Assembly (NCBI GenBank): GCA_016867255.1
Contig: VGKB01000045.1
Coordinates: 1-5,726 of the forward strand
Reading direction: 5' to 3'
Length of the DNA stretch: 5,726 nt
Source of the DNA: Candidatus Moraniibacteriota bacterium
Lineage (GTDB): Bacteria > Patescibacteriota > Minisyncoccia > CAIUEV01
This document shows positions 1 through 5,726 of the stretch, one piece after another. A program made the translations under genes and the position numbers. Below the pieces are notes generated by a model. The model was not told the origin of the DNA. It did no database searches and saw only the letters and a program-made list of their open reading frames with translations. The stretch's first letter is position 1; every line of letters begins with the position of its first letter.

Positions 1-2583
1 GCGGCAGGAATGTCCCAAAGTGACAATTTGCCGCACTCTTTCCATAGAATTATTGAGCTCTTCATCAATCAACATAGCGTTTGGCCCGGGAAAATTAGTG
101 TGGTGGACCGATTCCTGATTGAGGGATTCGTGGCCGATATCCTCGTTAATCTCTTTCTTTGTCACGTTTATGTTTTGATAAATCTCTTCGGTAAGGAAAG
201 GCATAAAAGGGGCGGCAATGCGGTTGAGTTTGGATAGAATCTCATAGAGCGTTTGGTAAGCTTCATTTTTGTCTTTATCACTTTCACTCTTCCAGAAACG
301 TTTACGGCTGCGGCGGATGTACCAATTGGAGAGCTTGTCAATGAATGGCGGAAAGAGCCGGGCGGCTTTGGCAATTTCATAGCCGTCCATAAATTTATTG
401 AGATCCCGAATAAGAACGTGAAGCTCTGATAAAATCCAGCAGTCAATTACCGCCTTGGGCTTTTGCCAAACTTCCTTGAAGGAGCGGGGATTGCTGAAGC
501 GGAAAGGCGCTTCCCAGTTGGGTTGCCATTTGTCCAGCCGGGCGTAAGTGATAAAGAAGAGGTAGGAATTCCACCAAGCTCGGAGCATTCCTTTCTGGAT
601 TTCCGCTACCCTCTCCACCGAGAAATCAATGTTTTTAGCTTCCATAATAGGAGAACTCATAAGATAGAAGCGTAAGGCATCGGCTGAATATTTTTCCAGC
701 ACTTCGTTTGGATTGGTATAATTGCCCAGCGATTTTGACATTTTTTTCCCGTCTTCGCCGGCAATTACACCGGTAGTCACGACATTTTTAAAAGCGGGTT
801 TTCCGAAAATGGAGCAAGCCATAACGTGCATTACATAAAACCAGGCCCGGGTCTGGCCAATGTATTCGGAAACAAAGTCACAAGGAAATTTTTGGTTAAA
901 ATCTTCTTGGTTTTCAAAAGGGTAATGGCGTTCGGCAAAAGGCATAGAACCGGATTCTATCCAGCAGTCCATAACCTGAGACACCCGTTTCATCGCGCCT
1001 TTGCAATCGGGGCACTCAAAAGTGACGGCATCTATCAAGGGGCGGTGGTAGTCTTCCAGCCGTTGGCCGGAAAGCTGATAAAGTTCTTCATAGGAGCCGA
1101 CTACTGTTTCTTTGTGGCAGTTATCACATTTCCAAACCGGAATGGCTGTGCCAAAATAGCGATTGCGGGAAATGTTCCAATCGGGCGCCGATTCAATTCC
1201 CTTGAGGAAGCGGCCATGCTTTAGATTTTTGGGGTGCCAGTTAATCTCTTCATTAAGAGAAATTAACTTGTCCTTGATAGCGCTAATTTTGACGAACCAA
1301 GCGGGCTGGATTTTGTATATCAATTTTGTTTTGCAACGGTGGCAGAAAGGGTAACTGTGTACGGTTTTTTCTTCCGCCAGGACCAATCCTTTTTTGCTGA
1401 GTTCTTTAGCTACTTCTTCATTTGCTTCCCAGACGTTCTTTCCTTTAAATTTTCCCTGAGTATATTTTCCTTCCTCGTCCACATTCAAAAGGATGGGTAA
1501 ATTTTCATTTTGGGCGGTATTGTAATCATCCTCGCCAAAGGCGGGAGCCAAGTGGACGATGCCGCTTCCCTCTTCTTCGGAAACAAAGTCCCCCTGAACC
1601 GTTTTCCATCCCCCTTCCCTCTTCTCAAAATCCCCGGTTATGTCAGGAATAATTGCGCTAAGTTTTTGGTAATTAAGGCCGATTAATTCCACTCCTTTAA
1701 GTTTGCGAATGACCCGGCCTTTCTGGTTAGAACTTTTTTTTATTCTTTTCCAGCTTTTTTCGGAAAGAATCAGATGAGAATCTTGCCCCTTTTCTTTGCG
1801 AGCGACGATGGCATAGTCCAGCTCAGGGTTAATTGCGAGGGCTGTATTGGCAAGAAGCGTCCATGGAGTAGTGGTCCAGGCAATGAAATTCGCCTGCGAC
1901 TTTTTGGGGATTCCCAAAATATCTTTGGATTTTTCCGTTAGAGAAAACCGGACATACAAAGAAATGTCCAAAATATCTTCGTAGCTCTGGTCCATAGCGA
2001 TTTCAAAGTTCGCCAGCGGCGTTGAGCAACGCGGACAGTAGAGCGAAATGCGAGTATCTTCATAGATAAGCCCCTTGTTCCAAAGTTCTTTAAAAGCCCA
2101 CCAGACGGATTCCATATATTCGGAATCCATAGTTTTGTAGGCATTTTTGAAATCTATCCAGCGACCAATGCGATCAATGGCTGTCTCCCATTCGGCGGCG
2201 ATGCGGGTGGTGGCATTGAAACATTCTTTGATAAATTTATCAATCCCGATTTTTTCTTCAATCTCCTTTTTAGATTTGACGCCTAATCTTTTTTCCACCA
2301 GATTTTCCGCCGGCAGGCCGTGGCAATCCCATCCCCAGCGGCGGTCAACGCGAAAGCCCTTCATAGTCCAGTAGCGGGGTACGACGTCTTTGGCGATGCA
2401 GGAGAGAATGTTACCGTAATGAGGAGTTCCGGTAATAAAAGGCGGTCCGTCAAAAAAACTGTAAATTTTTGCTTCACGCCGGTTTTCAATGGATTTTTCA
2501 AAAGACTTGTTTTCTTTCCAGAAGTTGATAGTCTTCTTCTCGCGTTCAGCCGGGGTGATTTTGGGATTTACGGGTTTAAACAT
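1..2583 (-). CDS. ileS: Isoleucyl-tRNA synthetase, eukaryote-like (IleS2) type, C-terminus cut by window edge
   Basis: This cytoplasmic class I synthetase charges tRNA-Ile with isoleucine and edits misactivated valine. The minus strand reads open without a stop for 861 codons to base 1. The N-terminal half of the Rossmann fold carries the HIGH-type signature as HYGN (residues 55-58) and GWDCHGLP (84-91). The CP1 editing domain (about 190-410) has the Thr-rich WTTTPWT (236-242) and VHLAPAFGEDDY (343-354), the second being the eukaryote-like form. KMSKS is intact at 614-618. Four CxxC pairs (183/186, 414/417, 486/489, 524/527) match the two zinc sites known in this type. The anticodon-binding domain starts near 640 and ends inside the window at a segment normally followed by 100-150 more residues. 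The start is firm: an in-frame TAA lies at 2605-2607 and no other ATG intervenes. No Shine-Dalgarno sequence precedes it. It lies 72 bases after lysS and probably has its own promoter. HYGN is unusual. Confidence 0.97.
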   Translation of the reverse strand, partial: MFKPVNPKITPAEREKKTINFWKENKSFEKSIENRREAKIYSFFDGPPFITGTPHYGNILSCIAKDVVPRYWTMKGFRVDRRWGWDCHGLPAENLVEKRLGVKSKKEIEEKIGIDKFIKECFNATTRIAAEWETAIDRIGRWIDFKNAYKTMDSEYMESVWWAFKELWNKGLIYEDTRISLYCPRCSTPLANFEIAMDQSYEDILDISLYVRFSLTEKSKDILGIPKKSQANFIAWTTTPWTLLANTALAINPELDYAIVARKEKGQDSHLILSEKSWKRIKKSSNQKGRVIRKLKGVELIGLNYQKLSAIIPDITGDFEKREGGWKTVQGDFVSEEEGSGIVHLAPAFGEDDYNTAQNENLPILLNVDEEGKYTQGKFKGKNVWEANEEVAKELSKKGLVLAEEKTVHSYPFCHRCKTKLIYKIQPAWFVKISAIKDKLISLNEEINWHPKNLKHGRFLKGIESAPDWNISRNRYFGTAIPVWKCDNCHKETVVGSYEELYQLSGQRLEDYHRPLIDAVTFECPDCKGAMKRVSQVMDCWIESGSMPFAERHYPFENQEDFNQKFPCDFVSEYIGQTRAWFYVMHVMACSIFGKPAFKNVVTTGVIAGEDGKKMSKSLGNYTNPNEVLEKYSADALRFYLMSSPIMEAKNIDFSVERVAEIQKGMLRAWWNSYLFFITYARLDKWQPNWEAPFRFSNPRSFKEVWQKPKAVIDCWILSELHVLIRDLNKFMDGYEIAKAARLFPPFIDKLSNWYIRRSRKRFWKSESDKDKNEAYQTLYEILSKLNRIAAPFMPFLTEEIYQNINVTKKEINEDIGHESLNQESVHHTNFPGPNAMLIDEELNNSMERVRQIVTLGHSCR

Positions 2584-2620
2584 AAAGATAATTTGGAGCG
2601 CGCTTTAATAATAATTGGGT

Positions 2621-2650
2621 ATTATAGGGGGTAATTTTTAGAAAGAGCAA
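2621..2650 (-). promoter_or_regulatory. Candidate sigma70-type promoter for ileS
   Basis: On the minus strand, a perfect TATAAT (2621-2626) lies 18 bases downstream of TTGCTC (2645-2650; three of six match TTGACA). The predicted transcription start is near 2614, giving a leader of about 31 bases before the ileS ATG. The box falls in the only non-coding gap between lysS and ileS, where chance matches are few. The leader is too short for a T-box riboswitch. There is no hairpin terminator in the gap, so readthrough from lysS remains possible alongside this promoter. Confidence 0.5.
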
Positions 2651-2655
2651 TAGTT

Positions 2656-4128
2656 TTATTTTTTAATACGGCGCAGGGGAAATAAAATTACGTCCCGAAT
2701 GTTTTTTTGGTTGAGTAGAATTACCAGCAAGCGGTCAATCCCCATTCCCCACCCTGCCGCGGGCGGCATGCCGTAGCTTAGGGCCTCAATGAAATCTCTG
2801 TCTTGCGCGTGGGCCTCTTTGTCGCCCAACTTGCGCGCTTTCATTTGTTCATTAAAACGTTCTTCTTGTTCTTTGGGGTCGTTAAGTTCGTTGTAAGCTT
2901 TCACAATTTCCCAGCCGTTGACAATCAGCTGAAAAGTGGCGATTAGATTGGGGTTATCGTCTTTCGTTTTAGCCAGAGGAATCATTTCTTTGGGATAATC
3001 CAGCAAAAACAAAGGACCGAGCAGTTTGGGACGAATGGTTTTTTTGTAAATTTCTTCCAAAAGTTTTATGTCACTTAAACGGGATACGCCTCCGGAAATT
3101 TTGATTTTTTTATCTTTAATAATTTTGAGTAATTTTTTTCTATCAATATTATTAATGCTTATTTTCAGCTCTTTTTTTATTAAATCGCTATACCTTATTT
3201 TTCTATAAGGAGGTTTGAAATTATAAACATTTCCCTGAAATTTTACCTTGAGAGATCCGGTAATTCGGGGGATGATTTTGCTTAACATTTTTTCGGTAAA
3301 GCGCATCATTTTCTCGTAATCAGCGTAAGCCCAGTAGAATTCAAGTGAGGTATAATCAGGATTATGTTGGGGGCTAATGCCTTCATTGCGAAAACAACGG
3401 GCGAATTCAAACACTCTCTCGTAACCGCCGACCAACAGACGCTTTAGGTAGAGTTCGGGGGCGATGCGCAGATAGAAGTCCTGTTTGAGGGTGTTATGCC
3501 GTGTTTTGAAGGGTTTGGCGATTGCTCCTCCCGCGACATCCTGCAAGACAGGGGTCTCCACTTCTAAAAATTTGTTTGAAATCAAAAACTCTCTTAATAA
3601 ATTGATAAAAATGGCCCTTTTTCTAAAGCGGTCCCGTGTTTTGGCGTTGCTAAGAAGATCAAGATAACGTTTGCGGTAGCGGATTTCCTCGTTTTTTAAT
3701 CCGGCCCATTTTTCGGGGAGAGGATGCAACGTTTTGGCTAAAAGTTTTATGTTCGAAACTTCCAGAGTTTTTTCTCCCGCGCGGGTTAAAAACAACTTCC
3801 CTTCCGCCTGCACAAAATCCCCTCTTTCAAGGTTGTTTTGGAATAACTCAAAAATCTTGTTGCCTAAAACGTTTTTTTTCAAAGCCAATTGAATCTTCCC
3901 GCTTTCGTCTTCCAGGTCGACGAAAAGAAGCCCGCCGTGCCCGCGAACAGCAGTTAAGCGCCCAGCCAGTTTTATTTTGCTTCGGGCGAACTTTTTGAAA
4001 TTGGCAGTCGCTTCCGAATTCCCGCAAGTGCGCTCTGTCTTGCTGGGATAGGGGTTGAATCCGGCTTTTTTGAGAGCGCGGATTTTTTTTAAACGTTCGC
4101 TTTTTAACTGATTAAAAGTCTTATTCAT
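2656..4128 (-). CDS. lysS: Lysyl-tRNA synthetase, class II
   Basis: This complete 490-residue cytoplasmic enzyme charges tRNA-Lys; the E. coli enzyme has about 505. An OB-fold anticodon-binding domain occupies about 52-130 (KLAGRLTAVRGHGG at 53-66). The class II catalytic core follows: motif 1 around FLEVETPVLQ (187-196, with the conserved Pro 193), RIAPELYLKRLLVGGYERVF (221-240), motif 2 with FRNEG (246-250) and HNPDYTSLEFY (255-265), and motif 3 GWGMGIDRLL (459-468) with its conserved Arg 466. The combination of GGAIAKPF (200-207), RIAPELYLKR and FRNEG is specific for LysRS rather than AspRS or AsnRS. The ATG is preceded directly by an in-frame TAA (4129-4131), so the start is certain unless translation begins inside. 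It follows galU by 20 bases and is probably cotranscribed. No Shine-Dalgarno sequence is seen. Residues about 310-343 are Lys/Ile-rich and lie in DNA of only 17% GC; this falls in the variable part between motifs 2 and 3. Confidence 0.98.
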   Translation of the reverse strand: MNKTFNQLKSERLKKIRALKKAGFNPYPSKTERTCGNSEATANFKKFARSKIKLAGRLTAVRGHGGLLFVDLEDESGKIQLALKKNVLGNKIFELFQNNLERGDFVQAEGKLFLTRAGEKTLEVSNIKLLAKTLHPLPEKWAGLKNEEIRYRKRYLDLLSNAKTRDRFRKRAIFINLLREFLISNKFLEVETPVLQDVAGGAIAKPFKTRHNTLKQDFYLRIAPELYLKRLLVGGYERVFEFARCFRNEGISPQHNPDYTSLEFYWAYADYEKMMRFTEKMLSKIIPRITGSLKVKFQGNVYNFKPPYRKIRYSDLIKKELKISINNIDRKKLLKIIKDKKIKISGGVSRLSDIKLLEEIYKKTIRPKLLGPLFLLDYPKEMIPLAKTKDDNPNLIATFQLIVNGWEIVKAYNELNDPKEQEERFNEQMKARKLGDKEAHAQDRDFIEALSYGMPPAAGWGMGIDRLLVILLNQKNIRDVILFPLRRIKK

Positions 4129-4148
4129 TTATTTGGTGATCTTGATTT

Positions 4149-5009
4149 TTAAATTATTTTTTTGATGTACTTTTTTAACTCTTTGCTGACGTCTTTTCTT
4201 TCAAAAGCGTACGCCAATGTGGTTTTTAAATAGTTCAAAGCGTCTCCGGTGGTCATCCATTCTCCGTCCTCAACTTCTCTTGCCAGAAATATGCCTCCCT
4301 GCTTTACATAGGACTTAATAGCGTCATTAAGCCATAACTCGTTGCCCTTGCCGAGTTTGGTTTCTCTTAATATATTGACAATGTTTTGGTCCAAGATCAT
4401 TCTTCCAAAGACGGCGAGTTGGGAAGGCGCTTCTTCGGCTAGGGGTTTTTCAATAATATCTTCTATTTCCCGAGTGCCTTCGCGGAGCTTCACGATGCCG
4501 TATCGGTTGACGACTTTTTTTAAGACTTTCTGGACCCCGATCATTGGATAACTATTATTCTCGTAGAAATCAATCAAACTTTTGGTAAAGGGCGTTTTTG
4601 ATTTAACCAGATCATCTCCCCAAACGAATACAAACGGCTCGTCATCCACCAAGCTCGCGGCTGATAAAACAGGCGTGCCGTTGCCGTAAGGGCCTTTCTG
4701 GCGGACATATATGAAATTAGCCGCCTCGGAAATTTTGATTATTTCTTCCAGTTTCTCCTCTTTCCCGGCTTTCTTGAGTTCGTTTTCAAGAGCCCAACTG
4801 CGGTCAAAGTGGTCCTCCAGCGGTTTTTTGTCCCACTTAGTTACCATGATGATATCTTGTATTCCGGCCGCAACCAGCTCTTCAACTACTAATTGAATTA
4901 CCGGCTTGTCCACGATGGGAAGCATCTCTTTGGGCATTGATTTAGTGGCGGGAAGCAAGCGGGTGCCGCTGCCGGCTACCGCGACGATTGCCTTTTTAAC
5001 TTTAGACAT
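4149..5009 (-). CDS. galU: UTP-glucose-1-phosphate uridylyltransferase (GalU family)
   Basis: GalU joins UTP and glucose 1-phosphate to give UDP-glucose, the donor for surface polysaccharides and glycolipids, in the cytoplasm. The 286-residue protein (E. coli about 302) opens with the nucleotide-binding loop VAGSGTRLLPATK (11-23), then PKEMLPIVDKP (26-36), which distinguishes GalU from RmlA-type enzymes. GDD (131-133) is the expected metal-binding segment, EKP (187-189) the sugar-binding segment, and NELWLNDAI (223-231) matches the family's EIQLTDAI. Two motifs differ from standard GalU: GNGTP (109-113) replaces GLGHA, and MTTGD (252-256) stands where the family has a DTGN or DCGN motif. I chose ATG 5009, which starts the protein MSKVKKAI. 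A TTG eight codons upstream (5031-5033) is open but lies only about four bases from the predicted transcription start. Neither has a Shine-Dalgarno sequence. Family assignment is firm; nucleotide and sugar specificity is inferred. Confidence 0.93.
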   Translation of the reverse strand: MSKVKKAIVAVAGSGTRLLPATKSMPKEMLPIVDKPVIQLVVEELVAAGIQDIIMVTKWDKKPLEDHFDRSWALENELKKAGKEEKLEEIIKISEAANFIYVRQKGPYGNGTPVLSAASLVDDEPFVFVWGDDLVKSKTPFTKSLIDFYENNSYPMIGVQKVLKKVVNRYGIVKLREGTREIEDIIEKPLAEEAPSQLAVFGRMILDQNIVNILRETKLGKGNELWLNDAIKSYVKQGGIFLAREVEDGEWMTTGDALNYLKTTLAYAFERKDVSKELKKYIKKII

Positions 5010-5021
5010 AGGTTTATGCAG

Positions 5022-5037
5022 GTTATTCACCAATAAC
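5022..5037. repeat. Short perfect inverted repeat in the galU leader
   Basis: GTTATT and AATAAC form perfect 6-base arms around a 4-base CACC spacer. The flanking bases (G and G) do not extend the pairing. It lies 12 bases upstream of the galU ATG and ends at the predicted galU transcription start, so it could be a small operator or a weak 5' hairpin in the mRNA (six pairs, mostly A-U). It also contains the in-frame TTG and GTG codons that could be read as upstream galU starts. An arm of this length can occur by chance in AT-rich DNA. Confidence 0.35.
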
Positions 5038-5043
5038 GTTTTA

Positions 5044-5071
5044 ACTTTATCAGAAGTTTATGTTCTTTGAA
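5044..5071 (-). promoter_or_regulatory. Candidate extended -10 promoter for galU-lysS
   Basis: On the minus strand, TAAAGT (5044-5049; four of six match TATAAT) is preceded by TG plus one base (5050-5052), an extended -10 element. TTCAAA (5066-5071; four of six match TTGACA) lies 16 bases upstream. The predicted start of transcription near 5037 gives a leader of about 28 bases to the ATG at 5009. No terminator separates galU from lysS, so this would drive both. No better minus-strand candidate was found between 5010 and 5120. Confidence 0.4.
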
Positions 5072-5139
5072 AGCTCTTTCTATTCTTTTAGGGCTTACGC
5101 ATTTTTAGACAATTATTTCGTTTTTGCTTTTTTGTGGTG

Positions 5140-5145
5140 TAAAAT
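5140..5145 (+). promoter_or_regulatory. Candidate -10 box for the plus-strand membrane protein gene
   Basis: TAAAAT matches TATAAT at five of six positions and sits 33 bases before the ATG at 5179, predicting a leader of about 27 bases. No convincing -35 exists at 16-18 bases upstream: the bases there (TTCGTT, TTTCGT) match poorly. The stretch upstream is T-rich (5121-5133), which could help as an UP-like tract. This is weak support from position plus the -10 box alone. Confidence 0.3.
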
Positions 5146-5178
5146 AAACGTAAATTAAGCACCTCTAAATAAATACAA

Positions 5179-5726
5179 ATGTTGGATAACGCAAATCAAA
5201 ACCAATCCTTAGGAATCAAACCTGATCCGTGGGGAAAATTTATGAGGGTAACTGCAATCGTCTCTCTAGCAGTATTTCCCTGGATTATTTTGCCCAATAT
5301 TGTTAAGCCGTTGGAACTGCCGCGGGGAATTTTTATTTTTTTGGTCGCGGGAGCGCTCTTGATTGTCTGGTTTTTTCGATCTTTGGCGAAACGGGAATTT
5401 GAATGGCGGCGGACAAAATTGGGCTGGATTATGGGCTTCTGGCTTTTGGCGTTGGGCTTTCTATTTCTTTATTCTGGGAATTTTCAGGTTGCCTGGGAAG
5501 GGTATCCCGGCAGTTTAACCGGGGGATTAAGCGAATATTTGGCTTTCATTGTTTTTTATTTTATGGCTGTTCAGGTTTTTTCTGAAGCGGAATGGAAGAG
5601 AAATCTCCATCTGCTAGTTAATTCATTGGTGCTAGTTTTGTTGTTTTTTATCGCCGCGACCGTCTATTTTCACTCTAACGAGATTCTCACCCTAAACTTC
5701 GCTAGAACCCCCACCCTGGTGACTGC
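5179..5726 (+). CDS. Multi-pass membrane protein, possibly O-antigen ligase/polymerase-like; C-terminus cut by window edge
   Basis: The first 182 residues are visible and the frame is open to the window end. I do not recognise a diagnostic motif. Hydrophobic segments lie at about 23-39, 50-68, 82-98, 119-134 and 144-163. The loop after the second (67-80) holds six Arg/Lys and should be cytoplasmic, which places the N-terminus inside and the loop with WEGYPGSLTGG (106-116) outside. There is no cleavable signal peptide. This layout, short tight helices with an aromatic/Gly loop before the fourth helix, resembles the N-terminal half of Wzy/WaaL-type O-antigen ligase family proteins, many of which sit near sugar-nucleotide genes. 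The divergent galU neighbour fits that but does not prove it. The ATG at 5179 is the first after an in-frame TAA (5170-5172). ATG 5242 (residue 22), just before the first helix and with GGGG seven bases upstream, is an alternative start. A generic transporter or hypothetical membrane protein is equally possible. Confidence 0.8.
   Translation, partial: MLDNANQNQSLGIKPDPWGKFMRVTAIVSLAVFPWIILPNIVKPLELPRGIFIFLVAGALLIVWFFRSLAKREFEWRRTKLGWIMGFWLLALGFLFLYSGNFQVAWEGYPGSLTGGLSEYLAFIVFYFMAVQVFSEAEWKRNLHLLVNSLVLVLLFFIAATVYFHSNEILTLNFARTPTLVT

Noticed and set aside
826..1224. 132-codon open frame on the plus strand
   Set aside because: It lies wholly opposite ileS, whose protein shows conserved motifs throughout this stretch. 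There is no recognisable domain in the antisense product.
1938..2144. 68-codon minus-strand frame inside ileS
   Set aside because: It is in another frame from ileS, which is unbroken here with clear IleRS sequence.
2597..2604. 8-base palindrome AGCGCGCT in the ileS leader
   Set aside because: It is too short to form a stable hairpin with a loop, and flanking bases do not extend it. It could be a protein site, but nothing supports that.
2320..2634. 104-codon plus-strand open frame crossing the ileS start
   Set aside because: It is antisense to the highly conserved HYGN and GWDCHGLP region of ileS and to its promoter; no family is recognised.
2584..2655. T-box riboswitch upstream of ileS
   Set aside because: The whole gap is 72 bases and the predicted leader about 31, far shorter than a T-box, and no T-box core motif is seen.
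3101..3200. T-rich tracts as intragenic terminators
   Set aside because: There is no GC-rich hairpin next to the tracts; the composition is explained by Lys/Ile codons of lysS.
3207..3213. Strong Shine-Dalgarno-like AAGGAGG on the plus strand
   Set aside because: It is antisense inside lysS, and no convincing plus-strand gene follows it.
5031..5033. TTG as the start of galU, adding eight residues
   Set aside because: The extra residues precede the conserved GalU N-terminus, the codon is a weaker start with no Shine-Dalgarno sequence, and it sits about four bases from the predicted transcription start.
5403..5585. 60-codon plus-strand frame
   Set aside because: It is an out-of-frame shadow within the membrane protein gene starting at 5179, whose hydrophobic helices continue through it.

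Overview
The window holds four protein genes and little else: three on the minus strand (galU, lysS, ileS, in that transcription order) and one on the plus strand reading away from galU. Two genes run off the window: ileS loses its C-terminus at base 1 and the plus-strand gene loses its C-terminus at base 5726. About 95% of the window is coding, and no RNA gene, mobile element, CRISPR array or attachment site is visible.

Region by region. Bases 1-2583 (minus) encode most of an isoleucyl-tRNA synthetase of the eukaryote-like (IleS2) type, with an unusual HYGN in place of the HIGH signature. Bases 2584-2655 are a short gap with a good minus-strand promoter (perfect TATAAT). Bases 2656-4128 (minus) encode a complete class II lysyl-tRNA synthetase. 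After 20 bases, 4149-5009 (minus) encode a complete GalU-type UTP-glucose-1-phosphate uridylyltransferase with two altered active-site motifs. Bases 5010-5178 are a divergent, AT-rich promoter region with a candidate minus-strand promoter, a small inverted repeat at its predicted transcription start, and a weaker plus-strand -10 box. From 5179 (plus) runs the N-terminal 182 residues of a multi-pass membrane protein that resembles O-antigen ligase/polymerase-like proteins only in architecture.

Organism. This is bacterial DNA. Compact gene packing, no recognisable Shine-Dalgarno sequence at any of the four starts, a eukaryote-like IleRS with HYGN and GQTRAWFY variants, and a GalU with GNGTP and MTTGD motifs all fit a Candidate Phyla Radiation (Patescibacteria, perhaps Parcubacteria-like) genome. 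That placement is inference from remembered sequence style and was not searched. Two genes charge tRNA (Ile, Lys). GalU makes UDP-glucose for surface polysaccharide or glycolipid, and the divergent membrane protein could belong to the same envelope process. The region reads as ordinary housekeeping; the points worth a second look are motif substitutions and translation-start signals, not a new multi-gene system.
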